Shown: positions 37,883-47,339, counted from the first letter of the stretch. The stretch is 61,917 bases of DNA from Gammaproteobacteria bacterium (GCA_026706595.1 JAPOYL010000031.1:1-61917); one strand, 5' to 3'. Numbers and translations: made by a program. The notes: generated from the letters alone by a model not told the origin.

Positions 37883-39670
37883 CTAGCTGGCAAGCGCTAC
37901 ATCCACATTGCGCTGCAGCCAGAGCTCAAGCAGGGCCAGATGCCATAACTTGCTGCCCTGAAGCGGAGTCATGTGCTGCTCCGGTTCGCCCAGCAGGCGC
38001 TCGACATGGTCCGGCTGGAACAGGCCGCGCTGCCGGCAGGCCTCGGAATGCAGCACCTCGCGCATGAATTCCACGAATTCGCCGCGGATGTACTTCAGGG
38101 CGGGCACCGGGAAGTACCCCTTTTTGCGGTCGATGACCTGCGCCGGCAAAAGGCCCCGGGCAATCTGCTTGAGGACGTGCTTGCCTCCTTGCGCCAGCTT
38201 GTACTGCACCGGCATCTGCATGGCCAGCTCCACCAGTTCGTGATCCAGAAACGGCACCCGGGCCTCCAGCCCGTGCGCCATGGTCATGTTGTCGACGCGT
38301 TTCACGGGGTCATCGACCACCAGGGTCGTGACATCCATGTGCAACACGGCGCGCACAAACTCCTGCGTGCCGGCCTGCCTCAGCAATCGCTGCACGGTCG
38401 TCGAGGTGAAATCCTCGCTGACCAGGTCCGGGGGCAGCACCTCGCGTATCTCGGCATGGCTGCGGTCAAAGTAGTGCTTGGCAAAACTCTCCGTACTGAA
38501 CGAGGCCTCGGCCTGCATCCTGGGATACCAGAAGTAGCCGCCGAAGACCTCATCGGCGCCCTGGCCGGACTGCACTACCGAGATGTGCTGGCTGACCTGC
38601 TCGGCCAGCAGGTAGAAGGCAATCGCATCCTGGCCCACCATGGGCTCGGCCATGTGTTCCACCGCCTCCGGCAGGCGCTCGAGCACTTCACGGTTGTCGA
38701 TCAGGAACTTGTGGTGACGCGTGCCAAAGTGCTCGGCGACCGCATCCGAGTATTCGAACTCGTTGCCGCGCTCCTCAGGCTGGTCTTCAAACCCCACCGA
38801 ATAGGTGCGCAACTCGCCTACCCCGGACTCGGCCAGAAGACCTACCAGCAGGCTGGAGTCCAGGCCTCCCGACAGCAGCACGCCCACCGGCACATCGGCC
38901 ACGTGCAGGCGCTTTTCCACGGCCCCGCGCAACGCGGCCTGAATGGCCTGCTGCCATTCGCGCTCACTTTTATGGCCCCCGTCGGAGTCGGCCTGCAGTT
39001 GCCAGTAGGCCTTCGTCTTCGCTGCCCCGCGCACCGGCACCCGCAGGGTGTGTCCCGGCGCCAGCTTTTTCAGCCCGCGCAGGATCGTGCCGGGAGCCGG
39101 CACCACGCCGTGCAGGCTCAGGTGGTGGTGCAGACCGGGCGCATCGATGCGGGTGTCCACCCCGCGGGTGCACAGCAGCGCCTGCGAGTTCGAGGCAAAG
39201 CGGAAAAAGCCCTTGTCCTGCGTGTAGTAGAGCGGCTTGATGCCCAGCCGGTCGCGGGCCAGGAACAGCTCCTGCGCCTGCACGTCCCAGATGGCAAAGG
39301 CGAACATCCCGACCAGCTTTTCGACGCTGGACGGTCCCCACTGCGCATATGCCTTGAGGATGACCTCGGTATCTCCATGGGAGCGGAACGTGTGGCCCTG
39401 TGCGATCAGCTGCTCGCGCAGCTGCGGGTAGTTGTAGATGGCGCCGTTGAACACGATCGCGCGTTGCGTGTCGGCATCGAACATCGGCTGGTTGGCCTTC
39501 GCCGAGAGATCGATGACCGACAGGCGCCGATGGCCGAGACCGATCGCCCCGGAAAAATAGCGACCCTCGTGATCGGGCCCGCGACGCCGCAGGGCCTGCA
39601 ACATGGCCTCAATCGTGCCCGGGTCCGGCGCAGTGCCGTCAAGGCGCAGCTCGCCGCAGATGCCGCACAT
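37883..39670 (-). CDS. Glutamine-dependent asparagine synthase-like amidotransferase (NAGGN amidotransferase type)
   Basis: This is a two-domain enzyme of 595 residues. The N-terminal class II glutaminase begins with the Cys2 nucleophile (MCGICGELRLDG), followed by RGPDHEG and FNGAIYNYPQL. The C-terminal synthetase has the SGGLDSSLLVG pyrophosphate loop. The strings VQSGQGADEVFGGY, VDDPVKRVDNMTMAHGLEAR, KKGYFPVP and TPLQGSKLWHLA are those I associate with AsnO-type enzymes that amidate N-acetylglutaminylglutamine, an osmolyte. The partner synthetase gene (ngg) is not adjacent. It begins six bases after hyuB, so the two probably share a transcript. Plain AsnB activity remains possible. Confidence 0.9.
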   Translation of the reverse strand: MCGICGELRLDGTAPDPGTIEAMLQALRRRGPDHEGRYFSGAIGLGHRRLSVIDLSAKANQPMFDADTQRAIVFNGAIYNYPQLREQLIAQGHTFRSHGDTEVILKAYAQWGPSSVEKLVGMFAFAIWDVQAQELFLARDRLGIKPLYYTQDKGFFRFASNSQALLCTRGVDTRIDAPGLHHHLSLHGVVPAPGTILRGLKKLAPGHTLRVPVRGAAKTKAYWQLQADSDGGHKSEREWQQAIQAALRGAVEKRLHVADVPVGVLLSGGLDSSLLVGLLAESGVGELRTYSVGFEDQPEERGNEFEYSDAVAEHFGTRHHKFLIDNREVLERLPEAVEHMAEPMVGQDAIAFYLLAEQVSQHISVVQSGQGADEVFGGYFWYPRMQAEASFSTESFAKHYFDRSHAEIREVLPPDLVSEDFTSTTVQRLLRQAGTQEFVRAVLHMDVTTLVVDDPVKRVDNMTMAHGLEARVPFLDHELVELAMQMPVQYKLAQGGKHVLKQIARGLLPAQVIDRKKGYFPVPALKYIRGEFVEFMREVLHSEACRQRGLFQPDHVERLLGEPEQHMTPLQGSKLWHLALLELWLQRNVDVALAS

Positions 39671-39676
39671 CAGGAT

Positions 39677-41212
39677 TCAGCTGGCAAGACCCCAGCCACC
39701 CCCGCCGGGCGACTCGATGCGCAGGCAATCCCCGGCACACACCTCACGCCAGACCTTGCCCGGCATCGGTTCGTCATTCAGGAAATTCGCACCGGGTCGG
39801 GCCTCAGCGCCGCCGTGCAGCCCCCAGGGGCTTCGGGTGCGGCGTTCCGACAGGATCGTGAGCGTCGCAGGCTCAAGAAATTCGAGTTCCCGGACCAAGC
39901 CGTCTCCACCGCGGTGCCAGCCCGGCCCCCCCGAGCCTGTACGGATGGCGTAGCGCCTGATCCGCAACGGAAAATTGATCTCCAGGACCTCCACCGGGGT
40001 GTTTTGCGTGTTGGTCATGTGGGTCTGTACGGCGGACAGGCCGGGCGCATGTTTCGAGCCGCCCATGCCTCCGGCAATGGTTTCATAGTACCCCCAGGGC
40101 GTGTCGCTTGAGCTGCCGAGGGCCAGATTGTTCATCGTGCCCTGGCTGCAGGCCGGGATGGCATCGGGCAATGCCTGCCCCAGGGCGCCGAGCACCGCAT
40201 CGACGATGCGCGAACTGGTCTCCACGTTGCCAGCCGCCACCGCGGCCGGGCGCTTCGCATTCAGCAGCGAACCGGAAGGCGCTTTGAGCCGGAACGGGGC
40301 GAAGCTGCCGGCGCATGCCGGGGTCTCGTCCGGCATCAGGCACCGGAATACGTAAAACACCGCAGCCGCCGTCACCGACAGGGGACAGTTGATGTTGCCC
40401 GCAACCTGCGCTGCCGTGCCGGTGAAGTCCACCACGATGTTGTCGTCGCCGACCTGCAGTGAAACGCAAATGGCTAGATCGGTACCGCCCTGTCCGTCAT
40501 CGTCCATGTAGTCCGTAAACGTATAGCTGCCGTTTGGAATTTTCGCAATCATGGCGCAGGCAATCTGCCGGCCGTAGTCGTTGAGCTCACCCAGCGCCTG
40601 CAGGAACTGCGCTTCGCCGGTTTTCTCGACCAGTTCCTCGAGGCGCGCGATGCCACGCCTGTTTGCGCTGCACTGTGCCGCCATGTCACCCAGCGTATCG
40701 CGCAGGTTCCTGGCGTCGCGGAACAGCTCGGTGATCGCCTGCTGGTCGATTTCACCACCACGGCCAATCACGGTCGGGGGAATCACCACGCCCTCTTGCG
40801 AGAGGTCCGTGGACACCGGCATCGAGCCCGGGGTTTCTGCGCCGATGTCTGCGTGGTGGGCCCGGTTGGCCACGAATCCCATCAGCCTTTCCCGGATGAA
40901 CACCGGGCAGACCACCGTCACATCGGGCAAATGGGTGCCACCGAGATAGGGATCATTCAGGGCAACGAAGTCCCCGGGCGCCCAGCTCCTTTGTGTGACG
41001 ATCTGCTGCATGGCATAAGCCATGCTGCCGAGATGCACCGGAATATGTGCGGCCTGGGCACACAGCCCGCCCTGTGCATCGAACACGGCACAGGAGAAAT
41101 CCAGGCGATCCCGGATATTCGGGGAAAAGGCCGCAAACCGCAGTTGTGCACCCATCTCTTCGCACACCGCATCAATCCTGCGGGCGAAAATACTGAGCTC
41201 GATCGGGTTCAT
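39677..41212 (-). CDS. Hydantoinase B/oxoprolinase family protein
   Basis: HyuB proteins form the second subunit of ATP-dependent hydantoinases or oxoprolinases, or acetophenone carboxylases. The 511-residue product has the family's starting motif FARRIDAVCEEMG, the DFSCAVFDAQGGLCAQAAHIPVHLGSM segment, NDPYLGGTHLPDVTVV, and NRAHHADIG. It ends in a glycine-rich loop ESPGGGGWG. The usual hyuA partner, with its ATPase fold, is absent on either side, and this gene is followed by an amidotransferase. The start lies 115 bases from the divergent PuuD-like gene. The substrate is unknown. Confidence 0.88.
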   Translation of the reverse strand: MNPIELSIFARRIDAVCEEMGAQLRFAAFSPNIRDRLDFSCAVFDAQGGLCAQAAHIPVHLGSMAYAMQQIVTQRSWAPGDFVALNDPYLGGTHLPDVTVVCPVFIRERLMGFVANRAHHADIGAETPGSMPVSTDLSQEGVVIPPTVIGRGGEIDQQAITELFRDARNLRDTLGDMAAQCSANRRGIARLEELVEKTGEAQFLQALGELNDYGRQIACAMIAKIPNGSYTFTDYMDDDGQGGTDLAICVSLQVGDDNIVVDFTGTAAQVAGNINCPLSVTAAAVFYVFRCLMPDETPACAGSFAPFRLKAPSGSLLNAKRPAAVAAGNVETSSRIVDAVLGALGQALPDAIPACSQGTMNNLALGSSSDTPWGYYETIAGGMGGSKHAPGLSAVQTHMTNTQNTPVEVLEINFPLRIRRYAIRTGSGGPGWHRGGDGLVRELEFLEPATLTILSERRTRSPWGLHGGAEARPGANFLNDEPMPGKVWREVCAGDCLRIESPGGGGWGLAS

Positions 41213-41327
41213 GTGGCGGCCATAAATGGTTAAGTTTAGTGGGCGGATTCGTTATAATACCCATGCACAACAAGTCAAAACAGCAGTTTCGAACAGACAG
41301 TGGAAAGCTTTTGAATAGGAGTATGGC

Positions 41328-41912
41328 ATGAACCCCCTGAACTCAATTACGGGCACGATCGTTGCGGGTGTCGTCCTTTCGATTTTGATCGGTCTTGGTT
41401 TTGCGCCTGCGATTGAGCTGGTGGCATGGTCCCTGGCCGTGTGGCTGCACGTCCTGGCCGGCATCGTCTGGATCGGTCTGCTGTACTACTTCAATTTCGT
41501 ACAGGTTCCGGCCATGGGCGAGGCGACGGCAGACCAGTCCGGACCGGGTCCGGCCGCGATCGGCAAGTACGTGGCGCCCCGTGCACTGCTGTGGTTTCGC
41601 TGGGCTGCGGTCGTCACCTGGCTGACGGGGGCCTGGGCTCTCGAGTATGTCGGCGGCTTTAACCAGAACTTCTTTGCGACCGAGGGAATCACGACGATCG
41701 GTGTCGGCGCCTGGCTGGGCACCATCATGATCTTCAATGTCTGGGTGCTGATCTGGCCCAACCAGAAAAAAGTGCTTGGCATGGTGCAGGCCAGCGATGA
41801 TGAAAAGGCCAAGGCCAAGCAGGTCGCCTTCATGGCCTCGCGAACCAATACCCTCCTTTCGATCCCCATGCTGGCATGCATGGTTGCAGCTGGTCATGGT
41901 TTCTTTATTTGA
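41328..41912 (+). CDS. Membrane protein of the PuuD/urate-hydroxylase N-terminal type
   Basis: This 194-residue integral membrane protein has about four hydrophobic helices (near 13-35, 38-52, 87-107, 117-140) and a last one near 172-194. LHVLAGIVWIGLLYYFNFVQVPAM resembles the N-terminal domain of bacterial urate hydroxylase PuuD. That enzyme has a cytochrome c domain after it, which is missing here, so no urate activity can be claimed. Histidine and tryptophan residues in the helices may bind heme. A strong hairpin and a terminator follow the stop. Confidence 0.75.
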   Translation: MNPLNSITGTIVAGVVLSILIGLGFAPAIELVAWSLAVWLHVLAGIVWIGLLYYFNFVQVPAMGEATADQSGPGPAAIGKYVAPRALLWFRWAAVVTWLTGAWALEYVGGFNQNFFATEGITTIGVGAWLGTIMIFNVWVLIWPNQKKVLGMVQASDDEKAKAKQVAFMASRTNTLLSIPMLACMVAAGHGFFI

Positions 41913-41918
41913 GATTAG

Positions 41919-41952
41919 GCGAACCGCAGGTCGCGCCTGACCTGCAGTTCGC
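41919..41952 (+). repeat. Strong hairpin immediately after the PuuD-like gene
   Basis: A 14-bp stem with one mismatch (GCGAACCGCAGGTC against GACCTGCAGTTCGC) surrounds a six-base loop, starting seven bases past the stop. There is no U-tract, so it may protect the 3' end or stall polymerase rather than terminate alone. A standard terminator lies about 47 bases further on. Confidence 0.6.
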
Positions 41953-41998
41953 ACCCGGCTTCTACTGATCGCCAGACAAAAAGTGTGAACATGCATTC

Positions 41999-42025
41999 CG
42001 GCGGCCCGAGTGGCTGCCGTTTTTT
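41999..42025 (+). terminator. Rho-independent terminator before argD
   Basis: The stem CGGCGGCC (41999-42006), a five-base loop, and GGCTGCCG (42012-42019) are followed by six T residues. One G-U wobble is present. It ends the PuuD-like transcript 35 bases before the argD start. Confidence 0.8.
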
Positions 42026-42060
42026 ATTTATATATTTGAATGACAATGTGACAGATCGTG

Positions 42061-43272
42061 ATGGACAGTAAACACTTGATGAGCACCTATGCGCGCAAAC
42101 CGGTCGCGTTCGAACGCGGCGAAGGGGTCTGGCTGTATGCCGCAGACGATAAGAACGGGCGCTATCTCGATGCACTGTCAGGGCTTGCGGTCTGCGGCCT
42201 GGGCCACGCGCACCCGGCCGTGAGTACGGCCATTGCCGAGCAAAGCGCCAAGCTCATGCATACGTCCAACATCTACGCGATCCCGTTGCAGGAAGAACTG
42301 GCGGCACGGCTTTGCCAGGTGTCGGGACTGGATGCGGCTTTTTTCTGCAATTCCGGTGCGGAGGCCATCGAGGCCGCGATCAAGCTGGCCCGACGACATG
42401 CCCATGCACGCAAGCAACCGGACGCACGGGTCATCGTCACCGAAAACAGCTTTCACGGGCGCACCCTGGCGGCCCTGACGGCGACAGGAAACCCGGCGTT
42501 CCAGTCCGGATTCGAACCTTTGCTGCCCGGTTTTACACGTGTGCCCTACGACGACCTGGAGGCCGTGCAGGCCGCCCTGGAGGAAAATCCGGGGGGCTCG
42601 GCCGTACTGGTGGAACCGATCCAGTGTGAGGGTGGAATCAACATCCCGAGCCCGGGCTACCTGTCCGGGCTGCGCACCCTGTGCGACCACCACGAGGCGC
42701 TGCTGATCCTGGATGAGGTACAGACCGGCAACGGGCGCACCGGAAAGTGGTTCTGCTACCAGCACGAGGCCGTGCTCCCGGACATCGCGGTCACCGCCAA
42801 GGGGCTGGCAAACGGGGTGCCGATCGGGGTGTGCCTGGCCCGCCAGCCCGTGGCGGAACTGTTCTCACCCGGAGCCCACGGCTCCACGTTTGGCGGAAAC
42901 CCGCTGGCCTGCCGGGCCGCGCTCGCAACACTGGACACCATCGAGCACCAGGATTTGTGTTCGCGTGCAGGCGAGCTGGGGGACTACCTGCTCGGCGCGC
43001 TCCGGGCCCAACTTTCGGACTGCGCCAGTGTTCGGGAAATTCGCGGCAAGGGCCTGATCCTTGCGATTGAACTTGCACAACCCTGCGCGTCGCTGGTCGA
43101 TCTGTGCCTGGAGCAGAAGCTGCTGATCAACGTGACCGCAGAGCGCGTCATACGATTGCTGCCGCCCCTGATCCTGGAGCAGGAGCAGGCCGACCAGCTC
43201 GTCGACATCCTGGCCGGCTGCATCCAGCGCTTTGCTGAATCCGAGAAACCGGGCAACGGGGATTTGCCATGA
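42061..43272 (+). CDS. argD: Acetylornithine aminotransferase
   Basis: ArgD transfers an amino group between glutamate and N-acetylglutamate semialdehyde in arginine synthesis, and many homologues also act in lysine synthesis. The 403-residue product has [15 protein letters not shown] at the N terminus, [13 protein letters not shown], the HGRTLAAL motif, [15 protein letters not shown], and the PLP lysine in [13 protein letters not shown] precedes the ATG by one codon. Only a weak Shine-Dalgarno is seen, and ATG 42079 is another possible start. The stop overlaps argF by four bases. Confidence 0.95.
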   Translation: MDSKHLMSTYARKPVAFERGEGVWLYAADDKNGRYLDALSGLAVCGLGHAHPAVSTAIAEQSAKLMHTSNIYAIPLQEELAARLCQVSGLDAAFFCNSGAEAIEAAIKLARRHAHARKQPDARVIVTENSFHGRTLAALTATGNPAFQSGFEPLLPGFTRVPYDDLEAVQAALEENPGGSAVLVEPIQCEGGINIPSPGYLSGLRTLCDHHEALLILDEVQTGNGRTGKWFCYQHEAVLPDIAVTAKGLANGVPIGVCLARQPVAELFSPGAHGSTFGGNPLACRAALATLDTIEHQDLCSRAGELGDYLLGALRAQLSDCASVREIRGKGLILAIELAQPCASLVDLCLEQKLLINVTAERVIRLLPPLILEQEQADQLVDILAGCIQRFAESEKPGNGDLP

Positions 43273-44171
43273 GTACGCGCCACTTTCTCAGCCTGCTGGA
43301 TCTTGCACCGCAGACGCTGCAAGACCTGCTAGCGCGAGCGATCGAGCTGAAGGAGTGGCTGAGAGCCGGTAAGACCCATACTCCGCTGGCGCAAAAGACG
43401 CTGGCCATGGTCTTTGACAAGTCCTCCACCCGCACCCGCGTGTCGTTTGAGACGGGCATGATTCAACTGGGCGGGCAAGCGCTGTTCCTGTCACCCCGCG
43501 ATACCCAGTTCGGTCGCGGCGAGCCCATCGAGGACAGTGCGCGGGTACTGTCCCGGATGGTGGATGCGGTCCTGATCCGCACCTATGAGCATGCCAACGT
43601 CGAGACGTTTGCCGCGCATTCCTCGGTACCCGTCATCAACGGGCTCACCGACCGCTATCACCCGTGCCAACTGCTGGCCGACATGCAGACCTGGCTGGAA
43701 CACCGGGGCAGCATCTGCGGAGCCACGGTCGCCTGGGTGGGAGACGGCAATAATATGTGTCATTCCTACATCAATGCGGCGCGCCAGTTCGACTTCCAGC
43801 TGAACATTGCCTGCCCTGAAAAGTATTCTCCCAAGGCCTACGTGCTGGAGCCTGCCGGAGATCGCATCCGTCTGATGGGCGAGGCTGCGGCAGCGGTAGA
43901 CGGAGCCGACCTGGTCGTCACCGACGTGTGGGCCAGCATGGGCCAGGAGCAGGAAGCCGATGAACGCCTGGACGTGTTCAAGGCCTACCAGGTGAACGAG
44001 TCCCTGATGGCACTGGCAAGCAAGGATGCGCTGTTCATGCACTGCCTGCCTGCACACCGGGATGAAGAGGTCACCGAAGCAGTCCTGAACGGCCCGCAAA
44101 GTGTGGTCTGGGACGAGGCGGAAAACCGGCTCCACGCGCAAAAGGCCCTGCTTGAAATGCTGATGGGCTGA
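43269..44171 (+). CDS. argF: Ornithine carbamoyltransferase
   Basis: ArgF forms citrulline from ornithine and carbamoyl phosphate. The 300-residue product has the carbamoyl-phosphate motif STRTR (residues 53-57), HPCQLLAD, the ornithine-binding segment [11 protein letters not shown], and HCLPAHR with the active cysteine. It overlaps argD by ATGA, which fits coupled arginine genes, with argG nearby on the other strand. The short length (300) matches the anabolic Pseudomonas-type enzyme. Confidence 0.97.
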   Translation: MSTRHFLSLLDLAPQTLQDLLARAIELKEWLRAGKTHTPLAQKTLAMVFDKSSTRTRVSFETGMIQLGGQALFLSPRDTQFGRGEPIEDSARVLSRMVDAVLIRTYEHANVETFAAHSSVPVINGLTDRYHPCQLLADMQTWLEHRGSICGATVAWVGDGNNMCHSYINAARQFDFQLNIACPEKYSPKAYVLEPAGDRIRLMGEAAAAVDGADLVVTDVWASMGQEQEADERLDVFKAYQVNESLMALASKDALFMHCLPAHRDEEVTEAVLNGPQSVVWDEAENRLHAQKALLEMLMG

Positions 44172-44185
44172 TGCACCGGGTGCAT
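44171..44185. repeat. 15-base palindrome between argF and egtD
   Basis: ATGCACC-G-GGTGCAT is a perfect inverted repeat with a single central base, beginning on the last base of the argF stop and lying in the 27-base gap between convergent genes. It may be part of a bidirectional terminator, but no T-tract is present. Confidence 0.5.
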
Positions 44186-44198
44186 CCGCTGCCCGGCA

Positions 44199-45188
44199 TC
44201 ATCGTTTTCTTGCAAGCACCAGCGAAAAATGCTCATCGCCGGGTGCGAAGTGCATGTCCTCGCTGAGGGCACTTCCTTCGAGCAGCTGGCGAATGGAGGC
44301 GCGGGTGTACTTTCGGCTGATTTCGGTCAGGATCGTCTCCCCCGCTGCAATGTCCAGGGTCTCGCCGAGATCTGCCAGCGTAACCTGCTGGGCCTGCCGG
44401 GCCACCAGATACATCTCGATCTGTTCCCGGGCTTCCTGATAGACGGCGCGGTGCGAGAAGTTCTCGAGCCTGAAATTTCCTCCCAGACGGGTGTTCAGCA
44501 CCTGCAACACGTTCAGGTTGAACTGGGCCGTGATGCCTTCGTCATCATCATAGGCCTGCTCGAGGAGCTTCCTGTCCTTGACCCGGTCCAGGCCCAGCAA
44601 AAAGGCATCCTCGGGACCCATGATCCCGGACACCCCGGCGAGAAGCTCCATCGCCTCGGCTTCGGTAAAATTGCCGATCGAACTGCCGATGAAGACAAAC
44701 AGTACCGGCCCGTCGAGCCTGGGCAGGGCGTGAAGGGCACTCAGGTACTCGCCTGCCAGGGCTTCGATTCGCAATCGGGGGTAGTGGTACAGCAGGCGCG
44801 CAGCGGATTCGATCAGCATCTCCTCGCAAACATCGATCGGCACATAGGTGAAGGGTCGTGAACCAGCTGCCAGCCCGGAGAGCAGGATTTCTGTTTTCAC
44901 GGAGGTTCCTGCACCCAGTTCCACGCAGGTCCGCGGTCGCGCAGCAGCAATGATCTCATCGGCATGCCGTTTCAGCAGCGCGGACTCGGTGCGGGTCAAG
45001 TAGTAGTGCCGGGTCTTGCAGATGGCATCAAACAGCCTCGAGCCGGCCTCGTCGTAGAAGTACTTGGGCGGCAGGCTGCGCGGTGCACACAGCATGCCCG
45101 CCAGCACGTCGTGCTTTAAGGTTTGCTGTGCATCCTGGTGGGATAACGCCTTGATTTGGAAGCGCTTAAGAGGCAAGTCCGTGGCCAT
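44199..45188 (-). CDS. egtD: L-histidine N-alpha-methyltransferase (EgtD family)
   Basis: EgtD makes hercynine by methylating histidine three times, the first committed step to ergothioneine. The 329-residue product from the ATG at 45188 has LPPKYFYDEAGSRLFDAIC, the SAM site ELGAGTSVKTEILL, PIDVCEEML, and FIGSSIGNFTEAEA. A longer frame exists upstream and is not used. The partner enzymes EgtB/EgtC or Egt1 are not in the window, and it converges with argF. A close relative in other lineages methylates other substrates, so the product is likely but not certain. Confidence 0.9.
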   Translation of the reverse strand: MATDLPLKRFQIKALSHQDAQQTLKHDVLAGMLCAPRSLPPKYFYDEAGSRLFDAICKTRHYYLTRTESALLKRHADEIIAAARPRTCVELGAGTSVKTEILLSGLAAGSRPFTYVPIDVCEEMLIESAARLLYHYPRLRIEALAGEYLSALHALPRLDGPVLFVFIGSSIGNFTEAEAMELLAGVSGIMGPEDAFLLGLDRVKDRKLLEQAYDDDEGITAQFNLNVLQVLNTRLGGNFRLENFSHRAVYQEAREQIEMYLVARQAQQVTLADLGETLDIAAGETILTEISRKYTRASIRQLLEGSALSEDMHFAPGDEHFSLVLARKR

Positions 45189-45385
45189 TAGATATACTCC
45201 CGTTTTCGGGGTAGCATTGCAAGCAGGAGCTGTCTGACCGGAGTGTACAGGCGGTGCCTGCAATGGAATACATGACCGGCCCCCGTCATCCGGTCCGTTC
45301 ATGGGGAATCCACACGTTGCCATGTGCAAAAGAAAGCTGGTGACAAACGTATCGCAGGGAGCCGCTATGAAAATAAGGTGTGGAA

Positions 45386-46234
45386 ATGAAACCTGCCACC
45401 CATAGCGAGGATGCGCTGAAAGACATCTGGCGCACCGTGCGGGCCGCCCTGAAAGAGGACATCGGACAGGGCGATGTGACGGCGTCGCTGTTCAACACAG
45501 GGGAGCAGACCCGGGCTGCGGTGGTCTGCCGGGAGGAGGCAGTCCTGTGCGGCCAGCACTGGTTCGATGAAACCCTGCGCCAGCTGGATACCGATTTGCG
45601 GGTCGACTGGAAAATGCAGGACGGCGATGCCATCGAAAAAGATGCGACCGTGTGCACCATGGAGGGTTCGGCAAAAGCGATTCTCAGTGCGGAACGCACC
45701 GCGCTGAACTTCCTAGCGACTTTGTCGGCGACGGCCACCTGCACCCGAAAATTCGTTGAGCGCATCTCGGGAACTTCCGCACAAATCCTGGATACCCGCA
45801 AAACCCTGCCGGGGATGCGCTATGCACAGAAATACGCCGTCCAGTGCGGCGGCGGCATGAACCATCGGATGGGGCTGTACGACGCCATTCTCATCAAGGA
45901 GAATCACATTGCCACTGCAGGCTCGATTGACAAGGCGGCGGGGCTAGCCAAAAAGCATTTCCCTGCGCTGAAAATTGAAATCGAGGTCGAGAACTGCGAG
46001 GAGCTTGAAGAGGCCCTGGAAACCGAGGCAGATACGATTTTGCTGGACAACTTCTCCCTGTCCGAACTGCAGGCGGCCGTGGCCCTGAACAAGAACCGCA
46101 AAAAACTGGAGGCTTCCGGGAGCATCAACCTGGACAATGTCCGCGAGGTGGCCAAGACCGGGGTGCAGTACATTTCCGTCGGGGCCATCACCAAGAACAT
46201 TCAGGCAGTGGATTTCTCCATGCGCTTCGATTGA
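45386..46234 (+). CDS. nadC: Nicotinate-nucleotide pyrophosphorylase (carboxylating)
   Basis: NadC converts quinolinate and PRPP to nicotinate mononucleotide in NAD synthesis. The 282-residue product has ALKEDIGQGDVTA, the phosphoribosyl-binding RKTLPGMRYAQKYAV, GGGMNHRMGLYDAILIKENH, and the C-terminal ISVGAITKN. The ATG at 45386 has AAGG about seven bases upstream. A GTG two codons before is the alternative. It is convergent with mazG (18 bases) and divergent from egtD. nadA and nadB are not in the window. Confidence 0.96.
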   Translation: MKPATHSEDALKDIWRTVRAALKEDIGQGDVTASLFNTGEQTRAAVVCREEAVLCGQHWFDETLRQLDTDLRVDWKMQDGDAIEKDATVCTMEGSAKAILSAERTALNFLATLSATATCTRKFVERISGTSAQILDTRKTLPGMRYAQKYAVQCGGGMNHRMGLYDAILIKENHIATAGSIDKAAGLAKKHFPALKIEIEVENCEELEEALETEADTILLDNFSLSELQAAVALNKNRKKLEASGSINLDNVREVAKTGVQYISVGAITKNIQAVDFSMRFD

Positions 46235-46252
46235 GGTCGCGGTATTGCCGGG

Positions 46253-47068
46253 CTATTCGAGCTTGGCGGCTTGCCAGGCCTGCTCCATTTCTTCCATCGA
46301 GCAGTTCGCCAGGCTTTTTCCCTGCTGCGCCATCTGCTGCTCGACGAAGCGGAACCGGCGCCGGAATTTTTCGTTGCTTTTGCGCAGCGCATCTTCTGCG
46401 CTGATATCCAGGTGCCGGCCCAGATTGACTGCCGAGAACAGCAGGTCTCCCAGCTCCTCGGCGAGCCGGTCTTGCGCATCCTGCGCGGCAAGCGCCTCCT
46501 CGAGTTCAGTGAGTTCCTCGGCGATTTTCGAGAGCACCGGCCGGGCTTCCTGCCAATCGAAGCCGACCGAGGCCGCGCGCTCCTGAATTTTCCAGGCGCG
46601 CAGCAGCTGCGGCAACGCATCCGGGATGTCATCCAGCAAGGTGCCTGAGCCCGGTTTCGCCCTGCGCTCCGCCTCCTTGATGTCATCCCAGGTCGCCCCG
46701 CCAGGCCCGGCCTGCTCTTCAAAAATGTTGGGATGACGGCGAACCAGCTTGTCACTGATGCTTCTCGCTACATCATCGAGATCAAACAGGTCCTGCTCCC
46801 TTGCCATTTGCGCATAGAAAACGATTTGCAGCAGCAAGTCCCCCAACTCCTCCCTGAGCAGCGGAAAATCCTGCTTGTCGATCGCCGCCGCTACCTCGTA
46901 GACCTCCTCGATGGTATAGGGAACCAGCGAGGCGAAGGTCTGGTGGTTGTCCCAGGGGCAGCCACGCTCCGGGTCGCGCAGCAGTTGCATGAGGTTGACC
47001 AGTCGATACAGATTGTCCATGGCGCTGTCGTCTATCGGCTTGCTGAGATGAGAGTTTGTTCCATTCAT
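46253..47068 (-). CDS. mazG: Nucleoside triphosphate pyrophosphohydrolase MazG
   Basis: MazG removes pyrophosphate from NTPs, lowering aberrant nucleotides and in E. coli counteracting MazEF effects. The 271-residue product has two MazG domains with the metal motif EEVYEVAAAIDKQDFPLLREELGDLLLQIVF in the first and EEALAAQDAQDRLAEELGDLLFSAV in the second. The ATG at 47068 has a weak GGAA upstream. The ATG at 47020 gives the N terminus most like E. coli MazG. It is divergent from pckG across 271 bases. Confidence 0.94.
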   Translation of the reverse strand: MNGTNSHLSKPIDDSAMDNLYRLVNLMQLLRDPERGCPWDNHQTFASLVPYTIEEVYEVAAAIDKQDFPLLREELGDLLLQIVFYAQMAREQDLFDLDDVARSISDKLVRRHPNIFEEQAGPGGATWDDIKEAERRAKPGSGTLLDDIPDALPQLLRAWKIQERAASVGFDWQEARPVLSKIAEELTELEEALAAQDAQDRLAEELGDLLFSAVNLGRHLDISAEDALRKSNEKFRRRFRFVEQQMAQQGKSLANCSMEEMEQAWQAAKLE

Positions 47069-47339
47069 CGCGCGGTTTCCAATAAAAATACAGAATCCCG
47101 ACTGGTTCTGCTCTCACACGGTGGAATCCGGTGCACCTCGCACAACAAACGCGCAATTCCCGATGTGTGCATGTCTCTTTAGGGATAGGAATGCGGCAAA
47201 CGCACGGATAAAAATGTTTTAAGACTTATATATTTACGTTCACGATGTATAATTAGCGGTTCTGATTTTTATTTTCGGTGGTCCTCACCAGTATCACCGG
47301 ACTCTATAAACTCTTACTGAATCTACAGGGAAATTTGAG
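47069..47339. promoter_or_regulatory. mazG-pckG divergent region with consensus -10
   Basis: A TATAAT at 47248-47253 lies 86 bases before the pckG ATG on the plus strand and gives a leader of about 80 nt. No convincing -35 was found. AGGGAAA sits about eight bases before the ATG as ribosome site. The region is AT-rich between 47205 and 47275. The mazG promoter was not placed. Confidence 0.5.

Noticed and set aside
37973-40111. 712-residue plus-strand open frame
   Set aside because: It lies opposite asnB and hyuB, which both have clear catalytic motifs, and its product is rich in Gln, His and Arg with no recognisable domain, as expected for a GC-rich antisense frame.
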